A DNA stretch of 8,872 nt. Origin: DATKMG01 sp035541995 (lineage in GTDB: Bacteria > Acidobacteriota > Terriglobia > Versatilivoradales > Versatilivoraceae). Each line of letters starts with the position of its first letter. Within the stretch, counting starts at the first letter, position 1. The stretch spans positions 1-8,872 of the forward strand of contig DATKMG010000498.1 of NCBI GenBank assembly GCA_035541995.1, read 5' to 3'. The translations under genes and the position numbers were made by a program. The notes beneath the pieces were generated by a model. The model saw nothing but the letters and a program-made list of their open reading frames with translations, had not been told where the DNA came from and ran no database searches. Below are positions 1 to 6,642 of this stretch, in pieces.

Positions 1-1502
1 ATCTCGGCGACCTTACCAAGGTTCCCTTCGCGCTCGTGCTTTTGCTCCTCGATCTTGGATTGTTCGATTCGTTCCTTGATCTCCTGAATCCGGGTGATCA
101 GGTTCTTTTCATTTTGCCAGCGTGCCTTCATCTGGGCAGACTGCTCCTTGAAATCCGCCAGTTCTCTTTCCAGATCCATCAATCGCTCCCGCGACCCGGC
201 ATCCTCCTCCTTTTTCAATGCCTGCCGTTCGATTTCCAGTTGAGTGATGCGGCGCTCTACTTCATCCAATTCGACTGGCATGGAATCAATTTGCATTCGC
301 AAGGCGGCTGCCGCTTCGTCGACTAAGTCGATTGCCTTATCGGGAAGAAAACGATCCGAGATATAACGATTGGAAAGAGTCGCTGCGGCCACAATAGCCG
401 AGTCCTTTATTCGGACTCCATGGTGGATCTCGTAGCGCTCCTTTAAGCCCCGCAGGATGGATACCGTATCTTCCACCGTAGGTTCACCGATATAGACTTG
501 CTGAAACCGTCGTTCTAAGGCAGCATCCTTTTCAATGTGCTTCTTGTATTCATTGATTGTCGTAGCCCCAATACAGCGGAGTTCACCACGAGCGAGGGCT
601 GGTTTGAGCATGTTTGAGGCATCCACAGCACCTTCGGCCGCTCCGGCTCCCACCAGAGTGTGAAGTTCGTCAATAAACAGGACAATTTGTCCATCCGCCT
701 CTGAAATCTCCCTCAACACGGCTTTTAGCCGGTCTTCGAACTCGCCACGATACTTAGCGCCGGCGATCATGGCTCCCAAGTCAAGAGCCACAAGGCGCTT
801 GCGTTTCAAACTCTCGGGAACATCGCCAGCAATAATCCGTCGAGCCAGACCCTCAACGATTGCCGTTTTCCCAACTCCGGGTTCCCCTATGAGAACGGGA
901 TTGTTCTTGGTCCGGCGCGAGAGGACCTGGATGACTCGACGAATCTCCTCATCTCGCCCGATTACGGGATCGAGTTTACCTTTACGCGCCAATTCAGTCA
1001 GGTCCCTGGCATACCGTTCCAAGGCCTGGTACTTATCTTCGGGAGTTTGATCTGTGACTCGTTGTCCCCCTCGAACGGAGACCAGCGCCTGGAGAATTTT
1101 CTCAGGAGAGATCCCATGTTTCTCCAGAATCTGCTGAGCATCAGTGCCTTTGACTTCTGCAAGCGCCAGCAGCAGATGCTCGGTACTGACGTATTCATCC
1201 TTTAGGCGGTCCGCCTGTTTGAAGCTGCTCTCCATCACATTGTTCATTTTGGGAGACAGGGACCGCCCTCCGATCCCCTGTACTGAAGGCAACTTGGCAA
1301 GACTCTTTTCCACATCATTGAAGAGCTCTCCCTGTGCCACTCCCATCTTGCTCAAGAGGGGAGGTATGACCCCTTCAGGTTGTACCAGCAGGATCTTGAA
1401 AAGATGTTCGGGTTCAACCTGGGGATGTGCCTGCTCAGAGGCCAGGCGTTCGGCTTCAACCAGGGCCTCCTGCGCTTTTAATGTGAGTTTGTCGAATCGC
1501 AT
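1..1502 (-). CDS. clpB: ATP-dependent disaggregase ClpB, N-terminal 500 residues (cut by window edge)
   Basis: ClpB is a hexameric cytosolic AAA+ chaperone that threads aggregated proteins through its pore and works with DnaK and small heat-shock proteins. The translation follows the family residue for residue. The Clp N-domain, opening MRFDKLT, covers about 1-145. The first AAA+ domain has Walker A GEPGVGKT at 206-213, Walker B FIDEL with catalytic Glu279, and the Arg-finger stretch ALERRF. The start of the coiled-coil middle domain, after MQIDSMP, is rich in Glu, Lys and Arg. The reading frame is open to position 1, so the rest of the middle domain and the second AAA+ domain lie outside the window. 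The ATG at 1502 matches the usual ClpB start and has GGAG about 10 nt upstream; an earlier ATG (frame ATG-ATT-TAA) stops at once. hsp20 lies upstream on the same strand, which fits a heat-shock unit. Identity is very secure. Confidence 0.97.
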   Translation of the reverse strand, partial: MRFDKLTLKAQEALVEAERLASEQAHPQVEPEHLFKILLVQPEGVIPPLLSKMGVAQGELFNDVEKSLAKLPSVQGIGGRSLSPKMNNVMESSFKQADRLKDEYVSTEHLLLALAEVKGTDAQQILEKHGISPEKILQALVSVRGGQRVTDQTPEDKYQALERYARDLTELARKGKLDPVIGRDEEIRRVIQVLSRRTKNNPVLIGEPGVGKTAIVEGLARRIIAGDVPESLKRKRLVALDLGAMIAGAKYRGEFEDRLKAVLREISEADGQIVLFIDELHTLVGAGAAEGAVDASNMLKPALARGELRCIGATTINEYKKHIEKDAALERRFQQVYIGEPTVEDTVSILRGLKERYEIHHGVRIKDSAIVAAATLSNRYISDRFLPDKAIDLVDEAAAALRMQIDSMPVELDEVERRITQLEIERQALKKEEDAGSRERLMDLERELADFKEQSAQMKARWQNEKNLITRIQEIKERIEQSKIEEQKHEREGNLGKVAE

Positions 1503-1625
1503 TAAATCATGACTCCGTTCTAATCCATGCTAAGACCTGTTCGGAGGTTGCCGCCCACGATTGCATTTTTTCGAACCGAAGGCACTGCTAGCCAAGCCTT
1601 GGCCAGGTATTTCTCGAAAAGGTTT

Positions 1626-1659
1626 GTGAGGGTGGAAACTCATTGTGTCCAACCCTCAC
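1626..1659 (-). terminator. Hairpin between hsp20 and clpB (possible terminator or leader structure)
   Basis: GTGAGGGTGGA (1626-1636) pairs with TCCAACCCTCAC (1648-1659), leaving an 11-nt loop and one bulged base. It lies 26 nt past the hsp20 stop. On the minus strand it is followed by AAACCTTTTC, a poor U-tract, so termination would be partial at best. A TATAGT hexamer lies just upstream of it on the minus strand, so it could instead fold in the clpB leader. It is not a CIRCE operator, because the TTAGCACTC/GAGTGCTAA arms are absent. Confidence 0.45.
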
Positions 1660-1684
1660 TATACCTGATTGAGGATGCCTGACT

Positions 1685-2137
1685 TTAAGAAGTAACTGCA
1701 ACTCTGATCTGTTTGGGTTTGGTTTCTTCACGCTTCGGCATCTGAACCGTAAGAACGCCATCCTTGTAGTCGGCATGAATTTTTTCCTGATCGATGGTTC
1801 CAGGAAGCGTAAAGGATCGCAGGAAACTCCCATAGGCTCGCTCGATCCGATGATAATTCTCCTGCTTAGTTTCCTTCTCCAACTTTCTTTCCCCACGAAG
1901 AGTCAGTGTGTTGTTCTCAACATGGATATCGATACCCTTTTGATCGACGCCGGGGAGTTCTGCTTTCAGCACAACCTCATTGTCAGTCTCATAAATGTCA
2001 ACCGCAGGACTCCACGCTGTTCCGGCTAAACCGCCGTCGGTTTCTCTCACTCCCCGTAGAGAATCTTCGAACAACCTGTTCATGCGGTCTTGGAGCGTAA
2101 CTAAATCCTTGAAAGGATCCCACTTAGTGATGTTCAC
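1685..2137 (-). CDS. Small heat-shock protein, Hsp20/alpha-crystallin family
   Basis: This 150-residue protein is an ATP-independent holdase that binds unfolding proteins in the cytosol and passes them to DnaK/ClpB. The N-terminal arm (1-42, opening MNITKWDPFKDL) is typical of bacterial class A sHSPs. The alpha-crystallin domain spans about 43-137, with ELPGV at 60-64, GSFLRSFTLP at 103-112 and the family signature DGVLTVQMPK at 126-135. The C-terminal tail carries IRV (144-146), the I/V-x-I/V motif that docks into a neighbouring subunit for oligomer assembly. The start codon is GTG, supported by a perfect AGGAGG 9 nt upstream; the ATG lying between them is out of frame and stops after three codons. 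clpB follows 182 nt downstream on the same strand, so the two probably act in one aggregation-repair route. The symbol is left empty because paralogues (hspA, ibpA, hsp18) cannot be told apart here. Confidence 0.96.
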   Translation of the reverse strand: MNITKWDPFKDLVTLQDRMNRLFEDSLRGVRETDGGLAGTAWSPAVDIYETDNEVVLKAELPGVDQKGIDIHVENNTLTLRGERKLEKETKQENYHRIERAYGSFLRSFTLPGTIDQEKIHADYKDGVLTVQMPKREETKPKQIRVAVTS

Positions 2138-2146
2138 GTTCTCATT

Positions 2147-2152
2147 CCTCCT
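2147..2152 (-). promoter_or_regulatory. Ribosome binding site that fixes the hsp20 GTG start
   Basis: The minus strand reads AGGAGG, a full match to the anti-Shine-Dalgarno core, with 9 nt to the GTG at 2137. This spacing decides the start. The nearer ATG begins only 1 nt after the AGGAGG and encodes just three codons before a stop. Confidence 0.8.
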
Positions 2153-2174
2153 CTATTTAGATTAGTCAATAGCA

Positions 2175-2203
2175 TTAATAAAATGTGAGCGTGAGGTTGT
2201 CAA
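2175..2203 (-). promoter_or_regulatory. Sigma-70-type promoter for hsp20
   Basis: On the minus strand a perfect -35 TTGACA (2203-2198) is followed after exactly 17 nt by TATTAA (2180-2175), 4 of 6 to the -10 consensus. Transcription would start near 2168, giving a leader of about 30 nt that contains the AGGAGG site. The promoter lies just past the stop of the upstream methyltransferase gene, so hsp20 can be transcribed separately from it. I see no CIRCE element or convincing sigma-32 motif. Confidence 0.6.
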
Positions 2204-2209
2204 ACCACT

Positions 2210-3376
2210 CTAATCGATTACTCGCAGGAAAATACACTTCAAATAGAGGGTTTCCGGCATGGACAACAGAAACGGATGGTCTTGCGCCTGGGTTCGCTTC
2301 TGTAGAATCTGGACCTTACGGCCTGCGTCGGCAGCTGCTTCGGCCAGAATGTTTAGAAACATAGCCTCCTCTACGTGCTGTGAGCAAGTGGCAGTGATGA
2401 GGAATCCCCCCGGGTTCAGGAGGCGTAAGGCTCGGAGATTGATTTCCTTATAACCTCTAAGCGCCGAAGTTATGTGGCTCTTGTTTTTGGCAAAGGCGGG
2501 TGGGTCCAAGATAATGGTGTCAAATCGCCGTTTGAGATTATCCAGGAGTCTGAGTCGATCGAAGGCATTCTCTGCTTCGAATTGAATGTTGTTAATTGCA
2601 TTAAGCGCCGCGTTGCGTCGCGCTTGCTGTATTGCTGTTTCGGAGATGTCAACCGCCTCGACCGATTCGCAGGATCTGGCTAAGTGTAATGCAAAGGCCC
2701 CGTGGTAGGAGAAGCAATCCAAGGCTCTGCCTCGACCCACTTTTTGAGCTTCCAGCCGATTCTCTCTTTGATCCAGGAACCCTCCGGTCTTCTGCCCACT
2801 CTCCGGCTGGAAGCAGAATCTCAGGCCGTTCTCCCGACAAATGATTTCTTGGGCCGCCTTCCCGTAGAGGGCTCCTGACAGTAGGGTCAGGCCTTCCAAT
2901 TCACGAATCCGGGTATCGTTCCGTTCGAAGATGCACCCCGGCTGGAAAAGCTCTACCAGCACCTCGACCAGCAGCGATTTTAAGGCATCAGCTCCTTGAC
3001 TTAAAGTCTGCAGGCACAGGAGGTCCCCGTAACGGTCCACGATGATGGAAGGCAATCCGTCTCCCTCCCCATTCACCAGGCGGTATACCTCGGTTCCAGA
3101 TACGACCTGTTGGCGCAACCGCATCGCCTGTTCGATACGGCTGGCCCAGAATCCCTGATCAATCGATCGATCTTCTCTGGTTAACAATCGAAGACTAATC
3201 AGGGAACTGGAGCTGAAGAAGGCTTTTCCCCAGAACCGTTTCTTCTCATCGACAAGTGAGACAATGGCCCCGGGCGAAGAATCGCAGGAGACCATATCGC
3301 TACGGTAGATCCAAAGATGGCCTGCCTGCAGGCGATCCACCGCCTTGTTCGATATCGTAGCTGTGCCGGTTTGCAT
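2210..3376 (-). CDS. rlmI: Class I rRNA large-subunit methyltransferase, RlmI type
   Basis: This 388-residue enzyme belongs to the RlmI/YccW family, which uses S-adenosylmethionine to make 5-methylcytosine in 23S rRNA (C1962 in E. coli). Residues about 1-75 form the PUA-like RNA-binding domain, opening TATISNKAVDRLQAGHLWIY. A linking domain contains LVNGEGDGLPSIIVDRYGD. The family hallmark GQKTGGFLDQRENR is at 194-207. The Rossmann methyltransferase domain follows, with motif I DCFSYHGAFALH at about 220-231, motif IV DPPAFA at 291-296 and motif VI TCSQ at 330-333; Cys331 is the likely catalytic cysteine (inferred from m5C enzymes). The usual C-terminal DHPFLLSMPE...YLK is present. The frame extends to a TTG at 3397, but that start would run into the queA promoter, so I prefer the ATG at 3376. 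No strong Shine-Dalgarno precedes either. It is divergent from queA. The target nucleotide in this organism is inferred. Confidence 0.87.
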   Translation of the reverse strand: MQTGTATISNKAVDRLQAGHLWIYRSDMVSCDSSPGAIVSLVDEKKRFWGKAFFSSSSLISLRLLTREDRSIDQGFWASRIEQAMRLRQQVVSGTEVYRLVNGEGDGLPSIIVDRYGDLLCLQTLSQGADALKSLLVEVLVELFQPGCIFERNDTRIRELEGLTLLSGALYGKAAQEIICRENGLRFCFQPESGQKTGGFLDQRENRLEAQKVGRGRALDCFSYHGAFALHLARSCESVEAVDISETAIQQARRNAALNAINNIQFEAENAFDRLRLLDNLKRRFDTIILDPPAFAKNKSHITSALRGYKEINLRALRLLNPGGFLITATCSQHVEEAMFLNILAEAAADAGRKVQILQKRTQAQDHPFLLSMPETLYLKCIFLRVID

Positions 3377-3390
3377 ATTCCGGGTGACGA

Positions 3391-3419
3391 GTGACAAGTT
3401 ACGAACGACAAGATACCAT
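3391..3419 (+). promoter_or_regulatory. queA promoter placed for a leaderless transcript
   Basis: GTGACA (3391-3396, 5 of 6 to the -35 consensus) is followed after 17 nt by TACCAT (3414-3419, 4 of 6 to the -10). The predicted transcription start, 7 nt past the -10, is at 3426 give or take 1, which is the queA ATG (3427). There is no Shine-Dalgarno before this ATG, in agreement. The 50-nt gap is too small for a preQ1 riboswitch. Confidence 0.45.
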
Positions 3420-3426
3420 AGTCGAC

Positions 3427-4494
3427 ATGCAACTTTCTGAATTTGATTACTTCCTGCCTGGGAAATCCATCGCCCTTTACCCCGCGAAAGAGAGGGAAGA
3501 GTCCAGACTTCTCAAACTCGACCGACATAGTGGGATCGTGAGTCATCACCGATTTTCGGATCTTCCATCCTTGTTGAGCGCCTCAGACCTGTTGGTTCTC
3601 AACAACACGCGGGTTTTTCCAGCCCGCCTGCTCGGGCGTCGTCTGGGTCTAGAATCGGGCCCTCGGGGCAGGCACAGCCCTGTTTGCTCCCAAATCGAAG
3701 TCTTGCTGGTAAAGCCACTTGAGCAGGAAACATGGGAAGTCCTGGTAAGACCGGGCCGTAAGGTTCGGGTTGGTGAGGTAATCGTCTTTGGTGAGGGAGA
3801 ACTCCAGTGTAAGGTCCTGGAGCGAGGGGAATATGGCTTGCGAAGAGTCCATTTCCATTGCACGGGGGACTTCGACACACAAGTTGACCGGTTGGGTCAT
3901 GTCCCCTTGCCTCCTTACATCCACCGAGAGGAGGACCCGCTGGACCGGATACGATACCAGACAATCTATGCCAGCAGACGTGGAGCCGTGGCGGCCCCAA
4001 CTGCCGGGCTCCATTTCTCAGAGGGAGTTTTCCGAGGCCTCCGAGAACGAGGAATCAGCTGGTGTGAAATCACGCTTCATGTCGGCCTGGGCACGTTTCA
4101 GCCGGTTCGGTCTGATACGGTTGAAGAACATCGGATGGAGAAAGAGTGGTATGAGATTCCCGAACCGGCCGCTCAGGCACTGCGTTCAGCCAAATCCCAA
4201 GGTCGGCGAATTGTCGCGGTTGGCACGACTGCAACCCGGGCGCTCGAGTCAGCTGCTTTGCAGTATGGCCAGGAATTGATCCCGTGCCAAGGAGAAACGG
4301 AGTTGTTTATCTTTCCCGGGTTCAGGTTTCGGTTGGTCGATGGTCTGATTACTAATTTTCACTTGCCTTGTTCCACACTGTTGATGCTGGTATCGGCATT
4401 TGCAGGAAGAGAGCAGGTCTTGAAGGCCTACCTAGAAGCCATACAGTCCGGATACCGGTTTTACAGTTACGGCGACTGCATGTTGATCCTTTAA
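3427..4494 (+). CDS. queA: S-adenosylmethionine:tRNA ribosyltransferase-isomerase QueA
   Basis: QueA moves the ribose of S-adenosylmethionine onto 7-aminomethyl-7-deazaguanine at tRNA position 34, forming epoxyqueuosine, the penultimate step of queuosine synthesis. The 355-residue length matches the family (E. coli 356). The start MQLSEFDYFLP is the standard QueA opening. Further signatures are NNTRVFPARLLGRR (59-72), the inserted beta-barrel around EVLLVKPL and WEVLVRPGRKV (91-113), LGHVPLPPYI (156-165), the active-site region RRGAVAAPTAGLHF (184-197), HVGLGTFQPV (218-227), VAVGTTATRALES (263-275) and the C-terminal YGDCMLIL, where YGDAMLI is usual. The frame is open upstream to a GTG at 3391, but that codon is the putative -35 box and its 12 extra residues have no family counterpart. 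No tgt, yajC or other queuosine gene is adjacent; the rRNA methyltransferase is divergent. Confidence 0.96.
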   Translation: MQLSEFDYFLPGKSIALYPAKEREESRLLKLDRHSGIVSHHRFSDLPSLLSASDLLVLNNTRVFPARLLGRRLGLESGPRGRHSPVCSQIEVLLVKPLEQETWEVLVRPGRKVRVGEVIVFGEGELQCKVLERGEYGLRRVHFHCTGDFDTQVDRLGHVPLPPYIHREEDPLDRIRYQTIYASRRGAVAAPTAGLHFSEGVFRGLRERGISWCEITLHVGLGTFQPVRSDTVEEHRMEKEWYEIPEPAAQALRSAKSQGRRIVAVGTTATRALESAALQYGQELIPCQGETELFIFPGFRFRLVDGLITNFHLPCSTLLMLVSAFAGREQVLKAYLEAIQSGYRFYSYGDCMLIL

Positions 4495-4526
4495 TTCTTG
4501 AGCATATGTCTCGCAGGTCTTGAAGC

Positions 4527-6215
4527 TCATAAGTTCATGAAACTCGGGCCACTGCCTCCCTCGGGGGGTACCCAGGTAATGATCTGGTACGGATCCATGA
4601 TGTCACAAGTCTTGCAGTGGATGCAGTTAGACGGGTTCAATTGAAGGCGCTTTCCCTCACTTCCGTGTCCGTCCACCAATTCATACACTTGAGCCGGACA
4701 GAAATACTGGCAGGGATTCCCGTATTCACGAGTACAGCGAGTGTGGCAGATATCGAGATCTGCGACCAGCAGATGGACGGGCTGGTCTTCGTCGTGCCGG
4801 ATTCCGGAATAGTACACACTGCTGGCCTTATCGATGGTTGTCTTTTCTTTCAGTTGGAAAGTCTCCCCTAAAGCCCGCGTACTCGGCGGAGTTTCCTCAA
4901 TCTTCCTCATCCTCTCGTGGCCGGGACGGTTGGAGAGTCGAGCTTTTATTCCTCGCCCTCCGCTGATCATCTGAAATCCCGAATGCAACAAGCCCCTCCA
5001 CAATCCATGCTGAAAACCCTGCCGGAAGTTCCGCTCCCGGTAAAGCTCATGTCCCACCCAGCTCTCCATCAAGAGTCTCTCGTACAGGCTTAGCGCGGAT
5101 TCGGAGAAGTCGCTTTTCAGGAGAGCTTGGAAAAGTGTTTCGGCAGCCATCATGCCGGATTTCATCGCCAGGTGAATTCCTTTGAGTCGTTGGGCATTCA
5201 AGAGTTCCGCCCCGTCTCCAATGAGGATCCCGCCGTTGAAATAACTCCTGGGGATACTGAAATAGCCCCCCTCGGGCAGTGCCTTGGCCCCATAATGGAC
5301 GACCTTGCCCCTTTTTTTAAGGTAAGAAGCGATCTGCGGATGATTCTTAAAACGCTGAAACTCACGGTAGGGATCCAGGAATGGATCCCGATAGTCGAGG
5401 CCCACGACCAGTCCCAGTGAAATCATTCTTCCCATGTGGTAGAGAAATCCGCCTCCGTAGTTCTCAGATTTGAGTGGGAACCCTAGAGTATGTATGATGA
5501 CCCCAGCTGAGCTGGGATCCTCAGGAACTTCCCACACCTCTTTCACTCCAACGGCATAGAGGGCAGGGTTTCTTCCTGCATCCAACTGAAATCTGGAGAT
5601 GACCTGTTTTGTGAGTGAACCCCGGACACCTTCGCCAAATACAATGGCCTTGGCAAGGATATCGACCCCGGGCTCATAGGAGGCTTTGGGCTGCCCTTGC
5701 CTGTCGAGCCCCCGAGCCCCCGTGCGAACCCCAACCAATCGATTCCCTTCTAGTAGGAGTTCAGTGCCGGCAAATCCTGGAAACAGATCAATACCTCGTG
5801 CGTCGGCCTGTTCTCCCAACCATCTCACAAAACGGTTAAGTGAAAGGATGAAGTTAGCGTGATTGTTGAGTGGGGCAGGGACCCAGGGAAATTGAATTCG
5901 CCGGTTTGAAGTCAGAAACCACAGATGTTCTTTGGCAACTGGGATTACCGTCGGGATGTTTCCGATATCGACAGCGGGCATCAACTCTCGAAGAGCAATG
6001 GGGTCGAGGATAGCGCCGGACAGGTTGTGTGCTCCAATCTCTCGTCCCTTTTCGATGACAGCAATGCTCACTGCTCCGAGTTGCTGAGCTGGGCTCGCAG
6101 TGTGTCGGTTATGAGAGTCGATCAGATTTCGGAGATGCAAAGCGCCGCTTAGGCTAGCCGGCCCGCCACCAACAAAGAGGATGTCGACCTCAAGTGTCTC
6201 TCGTTCTCTGCTCAT
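4527..6215 (-). CDS. Electron transfer flavoprotein-ubiquinone oxidoreductase (ETF-QO)
   Basis: This 562-residue enzyme takes electrons from reduced ETF, fed by acyl-CoA and other dehydrogenases, and passes them through FAD and a [4Fe-4S] cluster to membrane ubiquinone. The N-terminal Rossmann fold binds FAD with VGGGPAS at 15-21, followed by EKGREIGAHNLSGAILDP. The middle contains the quinone- and membrane-facing region, with GGGFLYHM and the second FAD signature GILIGDGAELLNAQRLKGIHLAMKSG. The C-terminal ferredoxin-like domain has Cys506 (FCPAQVYE) and Cys531, Cys534 and Cys537 (NCIHCKTCDIMDP), with the same 25-residue spacing as the human cluster ligands, then WVPPEGGSGP. The frame extends to a TTG at 6230, but the ATG at 6215 is preferred: an extended -10 box predicts a start near 6232 and a short G-rich leader. 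It is convergent with queA (32 nt between stops, no clear terminator). No etfAB genes are in the window, so its electron donor must be encoded elsewhere. Confidence 0.96.
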   Translation of the reverse strand: MSRERETLEVDILFVGGGPASLSGALHLRNLIDSHNRHTASPAQQLGAVSIAVIEKGREIGAHNLSGAILDPIALRELMPAVDIGNIPTVIPVAKEHLWFLTSNRRIQFPWVPAPLNNHANFILSLNRFVRWLGEQADARGIDLFPGFAGTELLLEGNRLVGVRTGARGLDRQGQPKASYEPGVDILAKAIVFGEGVRGSLTKQVISRFQLDAGRNPALYAVGVKEVWEVPEDPSSAGVIIHTLGFPLKSENYGGGFLYHMGRMISLGLVVGLDYRDPFLDPYREFQRFKNHPQIASYLKKRGKVVHYGAKALPEGGYFSIPRSYFNGGILIGDGAELLNAQRLKGIHLAMKSGMMAAETLFQALLKSDFSESALSLYERLLMESWVGHELYRERNFRQGFQHGLWRGLLHSGFQMISGGRGIKARLSNRPGHERMRKIEETPPSTRALGETFQLKEKTTIDKASSVYYSGIRHDEDQPVHLLVADLDICHTRCTREYGNPCQYFCPAQVYELVDGHGSEGKRLQLNPSNCIHCKTCDIMDPYQIITWVPPEGGSGPSFMNL

Positions 6216-6238
6216 TCCCGCCCGCCCCAATCAAAGCT

Positions 6239-6247
6239 ACTATATCA
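6239..6247 (-). promoter_or_regulatory. Extended -10 promoter for the ETF-QO gene
   Basis: The minus strand reads TGATATAGT: the TGn extension plus TATAGT, 5 of 6 to TATAAT. There is no good -35 at 16-18 nt, as expected of extended -10 promoters. Transcription would begin near 6232, leaving about 17 nt, mostly G-rich, before the ATG at 6215. Confidence 0.45.
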
Positions 6248-6441
6248 TGGCCACCTTCCATAAGTGGGCTTTTGACCCTTTTCGTGGAGCCCCGAATGTG
6301 GTAAGGTGAAGTCGCTTTCGCGACAGCGAACCTATCCTCCGTTGTGGTCAATCTTAAAGCGTCGTGAGGGCGTTTTTCCTACCTTCTGACCGGGGGACCC
6401 GTTACTCCCAATCAGGGGCATTACGCTTGGTTCCCTTTTTT

Positions 6442-6518
<77 letters not shown>

Positions 6519-6589
6519 TTTCAAGCTATTGTGTTTCAGCAAGTTGCCTCTAACGACGATCTCCTGATCCTGCCCAAAAACCTCAAAAA

Positions 6590-6642
6590 CGTATCACAAC
6601 CGTATCAAAAACCCCTCTATCCATCCCGATCCGTATCAGAAC
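6590..6642 (+). repeat. Three direct repeats CGTATCAnAA, possible recombinase or excisionase arm sites
   Basis: The copies are CGTATCACAAC (6590-6600), CGTATCAAAAA (6601-6611) and CGTATCAGAAC (6632-6642). The first two abut with an 11-nt period and the third follows 31 nt later, so all three fall on nearly the same face of the helix. They lie between the putative att core and the integrase; the third is inside the last codons of the integrase gene. Position and phasing suit arm-type sites for Int or Xis, which is inference. Confidence 0.55.

Noticed and set aside
36..326. Leucine-rich plus-strand open frame
   Set aside because: It is the antisense of the clpB middle-domain coding region; the hydrophobic look comes from complementing Glu/Lys-rich codons.
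1503..1684. CIRCE heat-shock operator near hsp20/clpB
   Set aside because: The only inverted repeat here has different arms (GTGAGGGT) and the wrong loop arrangement.
3391..3393. GTG start giving a 367-residue QueA
   Set aside because: QueA proteins begin at the MxxSxFDYxLP stretch, which starts with the ATG at 3427.
3397..3397. TTG start giving a 395-residue RlmI
   Set aside because: The extra seven residues have no family counterpart, and the TTG would sit against the divergent queA promoter.
3377..3426. preQ1 riboswitch upstream of queA
   Set aside because: Only 50 nt separate the divergent genes and the promoter fills them; there is no aptamer-like pseudoknot.
3788..4279. 163-codon plus-strand open frame
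   Set aside because: It lies wholly within queA in another frame of the same strand; its translation has no recognisable domain, while the queA frame matches its family throughout.
6311..6324. GTCGC-TTTC-GCGAC hairpin as a terminator
   Set aside because: The stem is only 5 bp, there is no T-run after it, and no gene on either strand ends nearby.
6519..6616. Rho-independent terminator between the tRNA and the integrase
   Set aside because: The A-rich tracts contain direct repeats but no stable GC stem followed by a T-run on either strand.
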